Of a stretch of 11,756 nt of DNA, positions 1 to 6,623 are shown piece by piece. Origin of the DNA: Desulfobacteraceae bacterium (GTDB lineage: Bacteria > Desulfobacterota > DSM-4660 > Desulfatiglandales > JALVMZ01). Positions within the stretch are counted from its first letter, which is position 1. Every line of letters starts with the position of its first letter. The notes beneath the pieces were generated by a model. That model was not told the DNA's origin and ran no database searches. It worked only from the letters and a program-made list of their open reading frames with translations. The stretch covers positions 1,168 to 12,923 of the forward strand of contig JALVMZ010000329.1 in assembly GCA_027032655.1 (NCBI GenBank). The letters run 5' to 3'. A program made the translations under genes and the position numbers.

Positions 1-2715
1 CCAGTGCTCAGATAACCTATAGGTTGTAGCTACTATTGGATACCTCGGGTCACATGTTCTATACACATCCATATCTGTTCCATATTTTGGAGCGGTTGGG
101 TTGATTAACTGACTGGATAGGAGATTCTTTTCCACAGGACATTCCATGGGTTCATAGTGTTCTGGGAATGGACCATCTGCCCTTCCAGGGCCAAATATGT
201 GGGCATGTCCTTCTGGCTTCATAATAAATGGGTATTTTGTCTTTGGGTTTGGAGTCCCATCGGGCTTAAGCATGGGAGGCCATCCACCATCCGGGACATC
301 TCCTACCCATCCGCCTTTACCTCCTTTTGCACTGGGATCCCATTTTATAACTGGATGTTCAGGATCCCATGGCCTGCCATATTTATCAACCGAAGCCCTA
401 TTATATATAATTCGTCTGTTGACCGGCCAGCACCACGCCCATTCAGGATAAAGTCCTATACGTGTAGGATCCTTTTTACTTCTCCTTGCAGACATGTTTC
501 CTTTGTTGGTATAAGAATTGCAGTAAAGCCAGTTACCACTGCTGGTGGAGCCATCATCGAGGAGATAGGCAAAGCTGGGAACAAGGTCTCCCTTTTTGAA
601 TTTTTTCCCTTTGACAGTAACATCCCTCAGGAAGTATCCGTTTATCTCCTTTGCCACCTTATGAGGATCATATTTCCCTGCAGTTGTGTAATCCCATTTG
701 AGGTTCAGGATAGGTTCAGGAAAAACCGCGTTTTTATCCTTTCTATAAAACCACTTAACCTTCTTCATCAGATCAATGATGATCTCTCCATCGCATCTTG
801 CCTCTCCAGGTGGTTTAGCGGCCTTATATCTCCATTGCATCCATCTTCCGCTGTTGGTAATGGAGCCTTCTTTTTCAAGGGATACAGCACATGGCAGAAA
901 GAATACCTCCGTTTTTACCTTTTTAGGATCCATCCCAGGCCCTTTCCAGAACCAGCCAGTTTCATTGGGAAAGATGTTTACATTTACCATCCAATCAAGA
1001 TTTGCCAGGGCCTTACGAGTCTTATTGGCATTTGCTCCTGACCCTGCAGGATTCTGTCCCCATGCAAAGAATCCCTTTATTTCACCTTTATACATGGCAT
1101 CAAATATATCCAGCCAGGAGTAAGCTATTCCATCATCTGCCTTTGGTAGCCAGCTATATCCAAAATCATTTTCCTTGGTTGCCTTTTCACCGAAAAATGA
1201 TTTCAGAAGGCTTACTGAGTATTTGGGATAATTCCCCCACCAGTTGGCACTCAAAGGATCATTAGTCTTGGGGGTATACTTTTTGTTGTAAGCATCGAGT
1301 GTAGCCAATGATGCCTTGGGGACCTTTAGATATCCAGGCCATATGTGCCAGAGAATACAGTGGTCGGTAGATCCCTGGACATTTGATTCACCTCTAAGTG
1401 CGTTTACTCCGCCACCAGCCACACCCATATTGCCCAGAAGTAATTGGATGATGGCCATTGCTCTGATATTCTGGGTTCCCACTGTATGCTGTGTCCATCC
1501 CATGGCATACATAATGGTGCCGGCTTTCCCTTTTTCTCCTGTGGCAGAATACATCTCATATACCTTCAGGAGATCCTCCTTGGGTGTCCCAGTTATTGCT
1601 GATACCGTATCCAGGTCATATCTACTATAGTGCTTTTTCAATTGCTGAAATACACATCTTGGATGTTGAAGGGTTCGGTCCTTCTTTGGTATTCCTTTTT
1701 CATCTTTTTCAAATGCCCACATCTTCTTGTCATACTTCCGGCTCTTGGGGTCATAACCTGAAAAGAGTCCATCCTTAAAACCATAATTTTCGGTCAAAAT
1801 AAATGAGGCATTTGTATATTCTGCCACATACTCTTTGAAGTATTTCTCATTGTCCAGGATGTATTTTATCATTCCACCCAGGAAGGCAATATCAGTGCCT
1901 GATCTCAGGTATGTATAAAAGTCTGCAACAGCAGATGTTCTGGTAAACCTTGGATCAACACTGATTAGTTTTGCACCTCTTTTTCTTGCCTCAGTCACCC
2001 ATTTGAAAGAGATTGGATGGTTCTCTGCTGCGTTCGATCCCATAATCAAAATACAATCACTGTTTCTTATATCAATCCAGTGATTGGTCATTGCGCCCCG
2101 TCCGAACGACTCTGCCAGAGCCGCAACTGTTGCGCTGTGTCAGATACGTGCCTGATGTTCTATATAAATCAGTCCCAGCGCCCTCATCATGGCTTGTATA
2201 AGCCAGCATTCTTCATTATCAAGGGCAGCGCTTCCCACATGAGCTATTCCCAGGGTTCGATTGACCACCTGCCCCTTTTCATTTTTTGATGTAAATGTCT
2301 TGTCTCTGGTGTCCTTAATCCTTTTGGCTATCTGCCAGAGGGCCCAGTCCCATGACACCTTCTGCCATCGGGTGCTATTTGGTCTTCTATATAGAGGGGT
2401 TGTAATACGATTTTCATTGTTAGCAAGCTGACTCAATGCAGCACCTTTTGAACACAATGCCCCTTCGTTTATGGGATGATCAGGATCACCTTCCACATTT
2501 ATTATCTTTCCTGCTCCAGCAAGACCTGTATGAACAATAACACCACAGCCTACTGCACAATAACAGCATATACTTGTAGTTTCTTTGGCATATCGAATTT
2601 TAAGAGTCTGAGCATGAGCCCTGAATGGCTTAAGGTTGATCCCCAGTCCAAAAACCATAACACCCGCCGCAGAAGCACCCGTAATCTTAAAAAAGTCTCT
2701 ACGAGTGATCTTCAT
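1..2715 (-). CDS. fdnG: Formate dehydrogenase-N type catalytic (alpha) subunit, selenoprotein, 3' end outside the window
   Basis: Catalytic molybdo- or tungstopterin subunit that oxidises formate to CO2, expected in the periplasm with an iron-sulfur beta subunit. The first 35 residues form a Tat signal (RRDFFK at 5-10, then a hydrophobic stretch and an A-H-A-like cleavage region). Cys50, Cys53, Cys57 and Cys88 fit the [4Fe-4S] motif C-x2-C-x3-C-xn-C, followed by Lys90. An in-frame TGA at 2140-2142 sits in the context ARI-U-HSATVAAL, then FGRGAMTNHW, matching the selenocysteine site of FdnG, so it is Sec192. I checked the frame triplet by triplet to position 1: this TGA is the only stop. Later landmarks include MGWTQHT and, at the edge, PIVATTYRLSEHW, a C-terminal FdnG signature. 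Visible length is 905 codons of about 1,000. The ATG at 2715 has a good site (GAGAGGAGAAG) just upstream. Beta and gamma subunits would lie left of the window. Desulfobacterota often call this gene fdhA. The family call is very secure; Mo versus W cannot be read from sequence. Confidence 0.96.
2103..2142 (-). promoter_or_regulatory. Putative bacterial SECIS hairpin just after the UGA codon
   Basis: Bacterial selenocysteine insertion needs an mRNA hairpin directly downstream of UGA that binds SelB. Counting from the U of UGA, nucleotides 18-20 (UGC) can pair with 28-30 (GCA) around a 7-base loop GGCUCUG, and position 17 is a U, as in the bulged U of E. coli fdhF. In my recollection of fdhF, loop positions 23-24 are G-U; here they are C-U. 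The position is right, but the stem is short and the fold was judged by hand. Confidence 0.55.
2140..2142 (-). other. In-frame UGA selenocysteine codon (Sec192 of the formate dehydrogenase)
   Basis: The + strand reads tca, giving TGA on the coding strand. It is flanked by codons for Q-A-R-I before and H-S-A-T after, exactly where formate dehydrogenases carry Sec (or Cys) followed by a conserved His. About 710 further open codons in the same frame show family similarity on both sides, so this is recoding and not a nonsense mutation. Confidence 0.95.
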
Positions 2716-2718
2716 ATC

Positions 2719-2726
2719 TTCTCCTC
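2719..2726 (-). promoter_or_regulatory. Shine-Dalgarno site of the formate dehydrogenase gene
   Basis: The leader ends GAGAGGAGAAGAT-ATG, so GAGGAGAA lies 3 bases before the start codon, with its GGAG core 6 bases away. It fixes the ATG at 2715 as the start. The same eight bases are perfectly complementary to an upstream segment at 2802-2809 in the same leader. Confidence 0.75.
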
Positions 2727-2837
2727 TCTTGTTTAATGAATTAATATTGTTTAAATTCTAAATCAAACCAGCTTCACGAAGGGATATAGGTTAGACTCCA
2801 GGAGGAGAACGCTCCGTTTTTTTAAACAAAATTTTTG

Positions 2838-2864
2838 AAGGAGGATGACTCATCTATCCTCCTT
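2838..2864 (-). terminator. 9-bp stem-loop in the fusA-fdn gap (terminator or leader hairpin)
   Basis: AAGGAGGAT and ATCCTCCTT pair perfectly around a 9-base loop. On the minus strand the stem is followed by CAAAAATTTTG and not by a clean U tract, so it is a poor intrinsic terminator in that direction. It lies downstream of the candidate promoter at 2902-2932, so it may instead be part of the formate dehydrogenase leader (attenuator, protein or ligand site). Confidence 0.45.
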
Positions 2865-2901
2865 TTGAGCTGGGGATATGAAAAGATTAATGGTTTAATT
2901 A

Positions 2902-2932
2902 TCTATAAAATACCTTTATAGAAAAATGTCAA
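2902..2932 (-). promoter_or_regulatory. Candidate sigma70-type promoter for the formate dehydrogenase gene
   Basis: A perfect TTGACA (2927-2932) is followed by TATAGA (2902-2907), but the spacer is 19 bases, longer than the usual 17. At 17 bases only the poorer TTTATA is found. If used, transcription would begin near 2895 and give a leader of about 180 bases containing the hairpin and the complement of the ribosome binding site. Confidence 0.35.
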
Positions 2933-3059
2933 GTATTTTTTAGTGAATTCAGCATGTTATTATGTCTATTTTGATATATGATTCATTTATGGATTATTTA
3001 AAAGGCCATACCATGGAAAAAGGTGAGCGCATATAATAATTATATTTGGCTAATAATTG

Positions 3060-3088
3060 TTCCCCATTACATCAATAAGTCAGGGGAA
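3060..3088 (-). terminator. Weak stem-loop 40 bases after the fusA stop codon
   Basis: TTCCCC (3060-3065) and GGGGAA (3083-3088) can pair around a 17-base loop. The bases that follow on the minus strand are A-rich, not T-rich, so intrinsic termination is doubtful. It could be a 3'-end processing or stabilising hairpin for fusA mRNA, or chance. Confidence 0.25.
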
Positions 3089-3127
3089 AAAGAAAGTAAA
3101 TCTGACATAATAATTTGAGGTGGTCTT

Positions 3128-5158
3128 TTACACATGATCGTAATGGCTGAATTGCATGGTAAATGTCCCTCTACCCTGCGAAGCTGATCTTAAGGCCGTT
3201 GAATAACCAAACATCTTTGATAGAGGCACACTTGCCTTTATTATTTGAATCGGCTCCTGGGATGTTATATTTTCAATCCTACCCTGCCTCATATTTAGAT
3301 CATTTATAACCTCTCCCATAAATTCATCTGGAACCAGCACCTCTACTTTCATAATTGGCTCGAGCAGAATTGGTTCTCCCATCTGGGAAGCCTTCTGTAT
3401 AGCCATTGAACTTGCCACCCTGAATGACATTAAGTCAGAGTAAAGTTCATGCAATTTGATATCAAGGAGTGCAACCTGGATCCTTATCAAAGGATAACCC
3501 ATTAATGGTCCACTTGTAGATGCCTCTTTTATTCCCTCTGATATGTGGGAAAGTATCTCTTCTGTTAGATTCGGGTTTTCACATCTATCCACGAATCTGA
3601 CCTCTGAACCACTATTAAGTGGGCTCAGTTGAATCTTTACACCTGCAAAATGTTTTTGTCCGGCAATCTCTTTTTCAAATATCTCCTCATGGATAATATC
3701 TTTTGTGATGGTTTCTCTATAAACCACCTGGGGTCTTCCAAGCTTCACATCTACAGAATATTCCCTTTTTAATCTTTCTGTAATGACCTCGAGGTGTAAT
3801 TCACCCATTCCTGAAATTATTATTTGAGAGGTGTCTTCATCTAACCTGAATTTAAATGTGGGGTCTTCCTCGGTGAGCTTACTTAATGCGTCAAGTAGCT
3901 TATCATGTTCTCTAACACTTTTTGGCTCAATGGCAGATGAGATAACAGGTTCCAGAAATTGCATGGGTTCTAGGACAACCGGTGAATCTTTTTCACACAG
4001 CGTATCCCCTGTAGTGGTTGATTTCAATCCTAATACCGCCACTATATCCCCTGCTGAGGCCTTATCCACCCTTTCCCTTTTATTTGCGTGCATCCTGAGT
4101 ATCCGGGATATCTTCTCTTCAGAGTCTTTTGTGGGATTAAATACTGTATTGCCAACCTCCAACGAACCTGAATAGATTCTTATATAAGAGAGTTTTCTCT
4201 TCTGATCCATGGCCACCTTAAATGCGAGGGCGCAGAAAGGGCCCTTGGGTTCTGCAAGTCTTTTTATTTCTGTCTTCTTTATCGGATCAAATCCTGTAAT
4301 GGGGGGTATATCACTGGGAGATGGAAGATAATCAACAATGGCATCCAGGAGAGGCTGGATTCCTTTATTTCTTAAAGCTGCTCCACAGAATACAGGAACT
4401 GTTTGAAGTTTCAATGTGGCTGATCTAATCGCCTTTTTTAATGTGGTTATGTCGATTTCCTCTTCTGAAAGATACCTATTCATTATATCATCGTCCAGCT
4501 CTGCTATCCCCTCAATAAGGTTTTCCCGATATTTCAATGCCTCATCAAGATGATCTTCCGGGATATCTTCTTCCTCAAATTCTGCACCAAGTGTTTCATC
4601 CCTCCAGATGATGTGCTTCATCTTGAGCAAATCTATTACGCCGTTGAATTTTTCCTCCCTTCCTACAGGGAGCTGAAGGATCATCGGATTTGCACCAAGC
4701 CTCTTTTTCATCATTTCAATTACCCGGTTGAAATCTGCACCCACTCTGTCCATTTTATTTATGAAGGCTATTTTGGGCACTCTGTATCTATCAGCCTGAT
4801 GCCATACGGTTTCAGATTGAGGTTCAACTCCTCCCACAGCACAAAATACACCGATTGCTCCATCAAGGACTCGAAGTGACCTTTCCACCTCTATGGTGAA
4901 GTCCACATGACCTGGTGTATCAATGATATTAATATGATGTGCCTTCCACTGGCAATATGTTACTGCTGATGTGATGGTGATTCCTCTTTCCTTTTCTTCC
5001 ACCATCCAGTCCATGGTGGCTTCACCATCATGGACCTCCCCCATCTTATGAACCCTTCCTGTATAGTAAAGTATCCTTTCAGTGATCGTGGTTTTACCGG
5101 CATCGATATGTGCAATAATGCCTATATTTCTTGTCTTTTGTAGTCTTTTATTCACCAT
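3128..5158 (-). CDS. fusA: Elongation factor G, second-type paralogue
   Basis: Translational GTPase of the EF-G family, which drives ribosomal translocation and/or, with RRF, ribosome recycling. All G boxes are intact: AHIDAGKT (16-23), RGITIT (58-63), DTPGH (80-84), NKMD (134-137) and C-GAAL (258-262). Domain II follows at about 290-390, III at 395-470, IV at 475-595 and V at 600-676. At 676 residues it is shorter than E. coli EF-G (704). Domain IV is unusual: the classical GGRGQYGHV stretch is replaced by IAGQKHFAGV (498-507), GEYIPAV-like residues by NLTEEILSHI (530-539), and the HDVDS loop by HELYSDLMSF (570-579). It is not in a str operon: no rpsL, rpsG or tuf is adjacent, so a standard fusA probably exists elsewhere. 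The start ATG lacks a clear Shine-Dalgarno site. A good promoter lies 54 bases upstream. It resembles the EF-G2 or recycling-type branches, but I cannot place it without a tree. Confidence 0.92.
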   Translation of the reverse strand: MVNKRLQKTRNIGIIAHIDAGKTTITERILYYTGRVHKMGEVHDGEATMDWMVEEKERGITITSAVTYCQWKAHHINIIDTPGHVDFTIEVERSLRVLDGAIGVFCAVGGVEPQSETVWHQADRYRVPKIAFINKMDRVGADFNRVIEMMKKRLGANPMILQLPVGREEKFNGVIDLLKMKHIIWRDETLGAEFEEEDIPEDHLDEALKYRENLIEGIAELDDDIMNRYLSEEEIDITTLKKAIRSATLKLQTVPVFCGAALRNKGIQPLLDAIVDYLPSPSDIPPITGFDPIKKTEIKRLAEPKGPFCALAFKVAMDQKRKLSYIRIYSGSLEVGNTVFNPTKDSEEKISRILRMHANKRERVDKASAGDIVAVLGLKSTTTGDTLCEKDSPVVLEPMQFLEPVISSAIEPKSVREHDKLLDALSKLTEEDPTFKFRLDEDTSQIIISGMGELHLEVITERLKREYSVDVKLGRPQVVYRETITKDIIHEEIFEKEIAGQKHFAGVKIQLSPLNSGSEVRFVDRCENPNLTEEILSHISEGIKEASTSGPLMGYPLIRIQVALLDIKLHELYSDLMSFRVASSMAIQKASQMGEPILLEPIMKVEVLVPDEFMGEVINDLNMRQGRIENITSQEPIQIIKASVPLSKMFGYSTALRSASQGRGTFTMQFSHYDHV

Positions 5159-5211
5159 AATATCAGGTTTAGTAAGAAGATTATTAAAATCCTAAAAAAT
5201 AAAGGTTATAA

Positions 5212-5240
5212 AATCTAAATAATCTTTCAATACCTGTCAA
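5212..5240 (-). promoter_or_regulatory. Candidate promoter of the fusA paralogue
   Basis: TTGACA (5235-5240) and TAGATT (5212-5217) are separated by exactly 17 bases on the minus strand, 54 bases before the fusA start codon. The -35 box is perfect and the -10 box matches TATAAT at four of six positions. The surrounding spacer is very AT-rich. Confidence 0.5.
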
Positions 5241-5291
5241 GTCCATAAGAAAAATAAGATTATTAGTAATATGTTTAATTTAATTTTTAAA

Positions 5292-5320
5292 TTGACAAAG
5301 ATTGTATTTTCTTATAAAAG
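5292..5320 (+). promoter_or_regulatory. Candidate promoter of the 114-residue gene
   Basis: A perfect TTGACA (5292-5297) is followed by TATAAA (5313-5318) at a 15-base spacing, or by TAAAAG (5315-5320) at 17 bases. Transcription would start near 5325, about 30 bases before the ATG at 5355. It is divergent from, and does not overlap, the fusA promoter. Confidence 0.4.
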
Positions 5321-5354
5321 TTTAAATAATTTTGTTAGAATTCTAAAAGAATAA

Positions 5355-5699
5355 ATGAGTAATCGAGATAATATTATAATAAACCCTCAGGAGATAATAG
5401 GTAGATTTTACAGCTTGGAGTTCTCTTTAAAAGATCTCTTGTATTCCTATAGATTCAAAATACAGGCTATCTCAAATGATTGTATTGAAGTCATTATAAA
5501 AGAGGATTCAGAGATTATTAATTATATCAAAGAAGGTGATATAGTTGATATAAGATTTTATTCCCAGAGACTCTCATATGATCCCAAAGTGATAAAATGT
5601 GAAATAAAAAAGGTGTTAAAAGAGAATTCAGGACGGTTTAAAGGCCATTACAGGGTCCAGATCTGCACATTGGATTTCTCTAATCCGGATTTAAATTAG
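5355..5699 (+). CDS. Small protein of unknown function, possibly PilZ-like beta-barrel
   Basis: A 114-residue soluble protein with no signal peptide or membrane segment. It is mostly predicted beta strands: FKIQAI, CIEVII, then I-x-E-G-D-I-V-D-I-R-F-Y (58-69), a K-C-E-I-K-K-V strand and GRFKGHYRVQIC (93-104). The layout of strands, a short GD turn and a final GHYRVQI strand recalls YcgR/PilZ-type domains found in deltaproteobacteria. However, the c-di-GMP signature (RxxxR then D/NxSxxG) is absent, so binding of c-di-GMP is not supported. The start ATG has only a weak A-rich upstream site. Its TAG stop interlocks with the TAA stop of the opposing J-domain gene. The reading frame is convincing from its own promoter and codon pattern; the function is unknown. 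Confidence 0.7.
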   Translation: MSNRDNIIINPQEIIGRFYSLEFSLKDLLYSYRFKIQAISNDCIEVIIKEDSEIINYIKEGDIVDIRFYSQRLSYDPKVIKCEIKKVLKENSGRFKGHYRVQICTLDFSNPDLN

Positions 5700-6418
5700 A
5701 GGGGAGGTGTCCATCTATTTGTTGCACCGTCATAGGACCATGAATCAATCAGGGCCTTTCGAGATGTATATTGGGGGTTATTGGCCCAGATTAGCAACTG
5801 TTGATGGGCCTCATTTAATTTCTTGAATTTTTCTTCATCTCCTCCCATGTCTGGATGATATATCTTCGCAAGATTCTTATATGCAGACTTTATTTTTTTA
5901 ACATGTCCTTCAGATACCAGTTCTTCAACTTTTAATTGTAATAGTTGCAGGTATTCCTTTTCCTTTTTTGTGAATCTTGGGCGTAATTTTGCTTCTGGCA
6001 TTATGGAATCAGGCGGGATATCCTTGGTGTGATTCTTTTTTAATAGAAATAATGATGCATAAGTCTTTGAATTATTATTATTTATGAGTCTATACCATTC
6101 TTCACCGGATAAGAGTATGAGCTCTTTTAGATCATCAGCAGGTTTCCTCCCGGGCCTTCTTTTAAAACTGAATCTTGATATCTCTTTTGACCATACAGGC
6201 AAGACATCAAGGATAATATAATGTTTGGTAAAAGAGAATGCTGCATATCTTGCATTGAATGCCTTAAGCAGACCCTTTGATAGAGAAAGAACCCATTGTA
6301 TATGTTTTCTGCATTCCTTGGAGCAGTATCTTCTCCCTGCCTTTATAGGATATACACCGCAGGCACGACACTTTCTTTTTGAAGAGATTTCTTTTATTGA
6401 TTCCGGAAGCAATTCCAT
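5696..6418 (-). CDS. Zinc-ribbon and C-terminal J-domain protein
   Basis: A 240-residue protein with three parts. Residues 17-36 carry C-x2-C-x11-C-x3-C, a likely zinc ribbon. Residues about 40-165 form a basic, mostly helical middle I do not recognise, including a KRRPGRKP basic patch (87-94) and an NNNN run. Residues 171-211 are a J-domain core: IKSAYKNLAKIYHPDMGGDEEKFKKLNEAH in outline, with the HPD tripeptide at 188-190 that stimulates the ATPase of DnaK-type chaperones. Unlike DnaJ, the J-domain is C-terminal and there is no G/F region or substrate-binding domain. It is probably a specialised J-protein that delivers a particular client, with the zinc ribbon and basic middle as possible client or nucleic-acid binding parts (inference). 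In-frame sequence upstream hits a stop soon after the ATG, supporting this start. It has its own promoter. Confidence 0.85.
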   Translation of the reverse strand: MELLPESIKEISSKRKCRACGVYPIKAGRRYCSKECRKHIQWVLSLSKGLLKAFNARYAAFSFTKHYIILDVLPVWSKEISRFSFKRRPGRKPADDLKELILLSGEEWYRLINNNNSKTYASLFLLKKNHTKDIPPDSIMPEAKLRPRFTKKEKEYLQLLQLKVEELVSEGHVKKIKSAYKNLAKIYHPDMGGDEEKFKKLNEAHQQLLIWANNPQYTSRKALIDSWSYDGATNRWTPPL

Positions 6419-6473
6419 TAATCCGTTTCCCTTTTGGATATATTTTAAGAGGAATCATCTTTAAAACTCTGTT

Positions 6474-6502
6474 AATATACAATTTGAAGATATTAATATC
6501 AA
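6474..6502 (-). promoter_or_regulatory. Promoter of the J-domain gene
   Basis: TTGATA (6497-6502) and TATATT (6474-6479) on the minus strand are 17 bases apart, each matching the sigma70 consensus at five of six positions. The predicted transcript starts near 6467, about 50 bases before the ATG at 6418. Confidence 0.55.
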
Positions 6503-6541
6503 GTCTTCCTTTTCAAAAGAGATTATATCTAATATCTTATG

Positions 6542-6570
6542 TTGACCACATGAAATCTTTTTTTTATACT
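6542..6570 (+). promoter_or_regulatory. Promoter of the mltD-dedA pair
   Basis: TTGACC (6542-6547) and TATACT (6565-6570) are 17 bases apart, each matching the sigma70 consensus at five of six positions. Transcription would start near 6577, leaving a leader of about 47 bases. This argues against the in-frame TTG at 6573 and for the ATG at 6624 as the translation start. An inverted repeat flanks the -10 box. Confidence 0.6.
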
Positions 6571-6599
6571 CCTTGAAAATTTTCTCAAGGGATTTCATG
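6549..6599. repeat. Inverted repeat around the mltD promoter, possible operator or leader hairpin
   Basis: CATGAAATC (6549-6557) and GATTTCATG (6591-6599) are perfect 9-base complements. Between them CCTTGA (6571-6576) and TCAAGG (6585-6590) also pair, directly against the right arm, and a 10-base palindrome GAAAATTTTC lies at 6575-6584. The left arm falls inside the promoter spacer and the right arm downstream of the start point, so a DNA-binding dimer could block the promoter. Confidence 0.55.
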
Positions 6600-6623
6600 A
6601 CTTCTTTCCTTTATGAGGTAATA

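Larger units (their letters stand above)
2716..3127. other. Intergenic gap between fusA and the formate dehydrogenase gene
   Basis: 412 bases with no credible gene. From right to left (the direction of transcription) it holds the fusA 3' region with a weak stem-loop (3060-3088), an AT-rich stretch from about 2941 to 3059 in which I recognise nothing, a candidate promoter (2902-2932), a 9-base-pair hairpin (2838-2864), a pyrimidine-rich segment complementary to the ribosome binding site (2802-2809), and the formate dehydrogenase ribosome binding site. No tRNA or small RNA gene was recognised. Confidence 0.7.

Noticed and set aside
157..2289. Several plus-strand open frames opposite the formate dehydrogenase gene, up to 294 residues
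   Set aside because: They lie antisense to a gene with strong family motifs over its whole length and their translations show no domain-like pattern; they are shadows.
2140..2715. A truncated or pseudogene 191-residue formate dehydrogenase fragment
   Set aside because: The frame continues open past the single TGA to position 1 with intact family motifs, and the TGA is at the known selenocysteine site.
2805..2821. GGAG-AACG-CTCC followed by a seven-T run on the plus strand, resembling an intrinsic terminator
   Set aside because: The stem is only 4 bp and no plus-strand gene ends upstream, so there is no transcript for it to terminate; on the minus strand the T run is an A run before the stem.
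2716..2895. Molybdenum-cofactor riboswitch ahead of the formate dehydrogenase gene
   Set aside because: The leader looks structured and the gene is a plausible target, but I could not match the conserved core of that riboswitch by eye, so I report only the pairing.
6264..6482. 72-residue minus-strand frame overlapping the J-domain start
   Set aside because: It is out of frame with the J-domain gene, covers its promoter -10 region, and has no recognisable motif.
6573..6623. A TTG start giving mltD 17 more residues
   Set aside because: It would begin near the predicted transcription start and inside the inverted repeat, lacks a ribosome site, and would place charged residues ahead of an otherwise standard lipoprotein signal.
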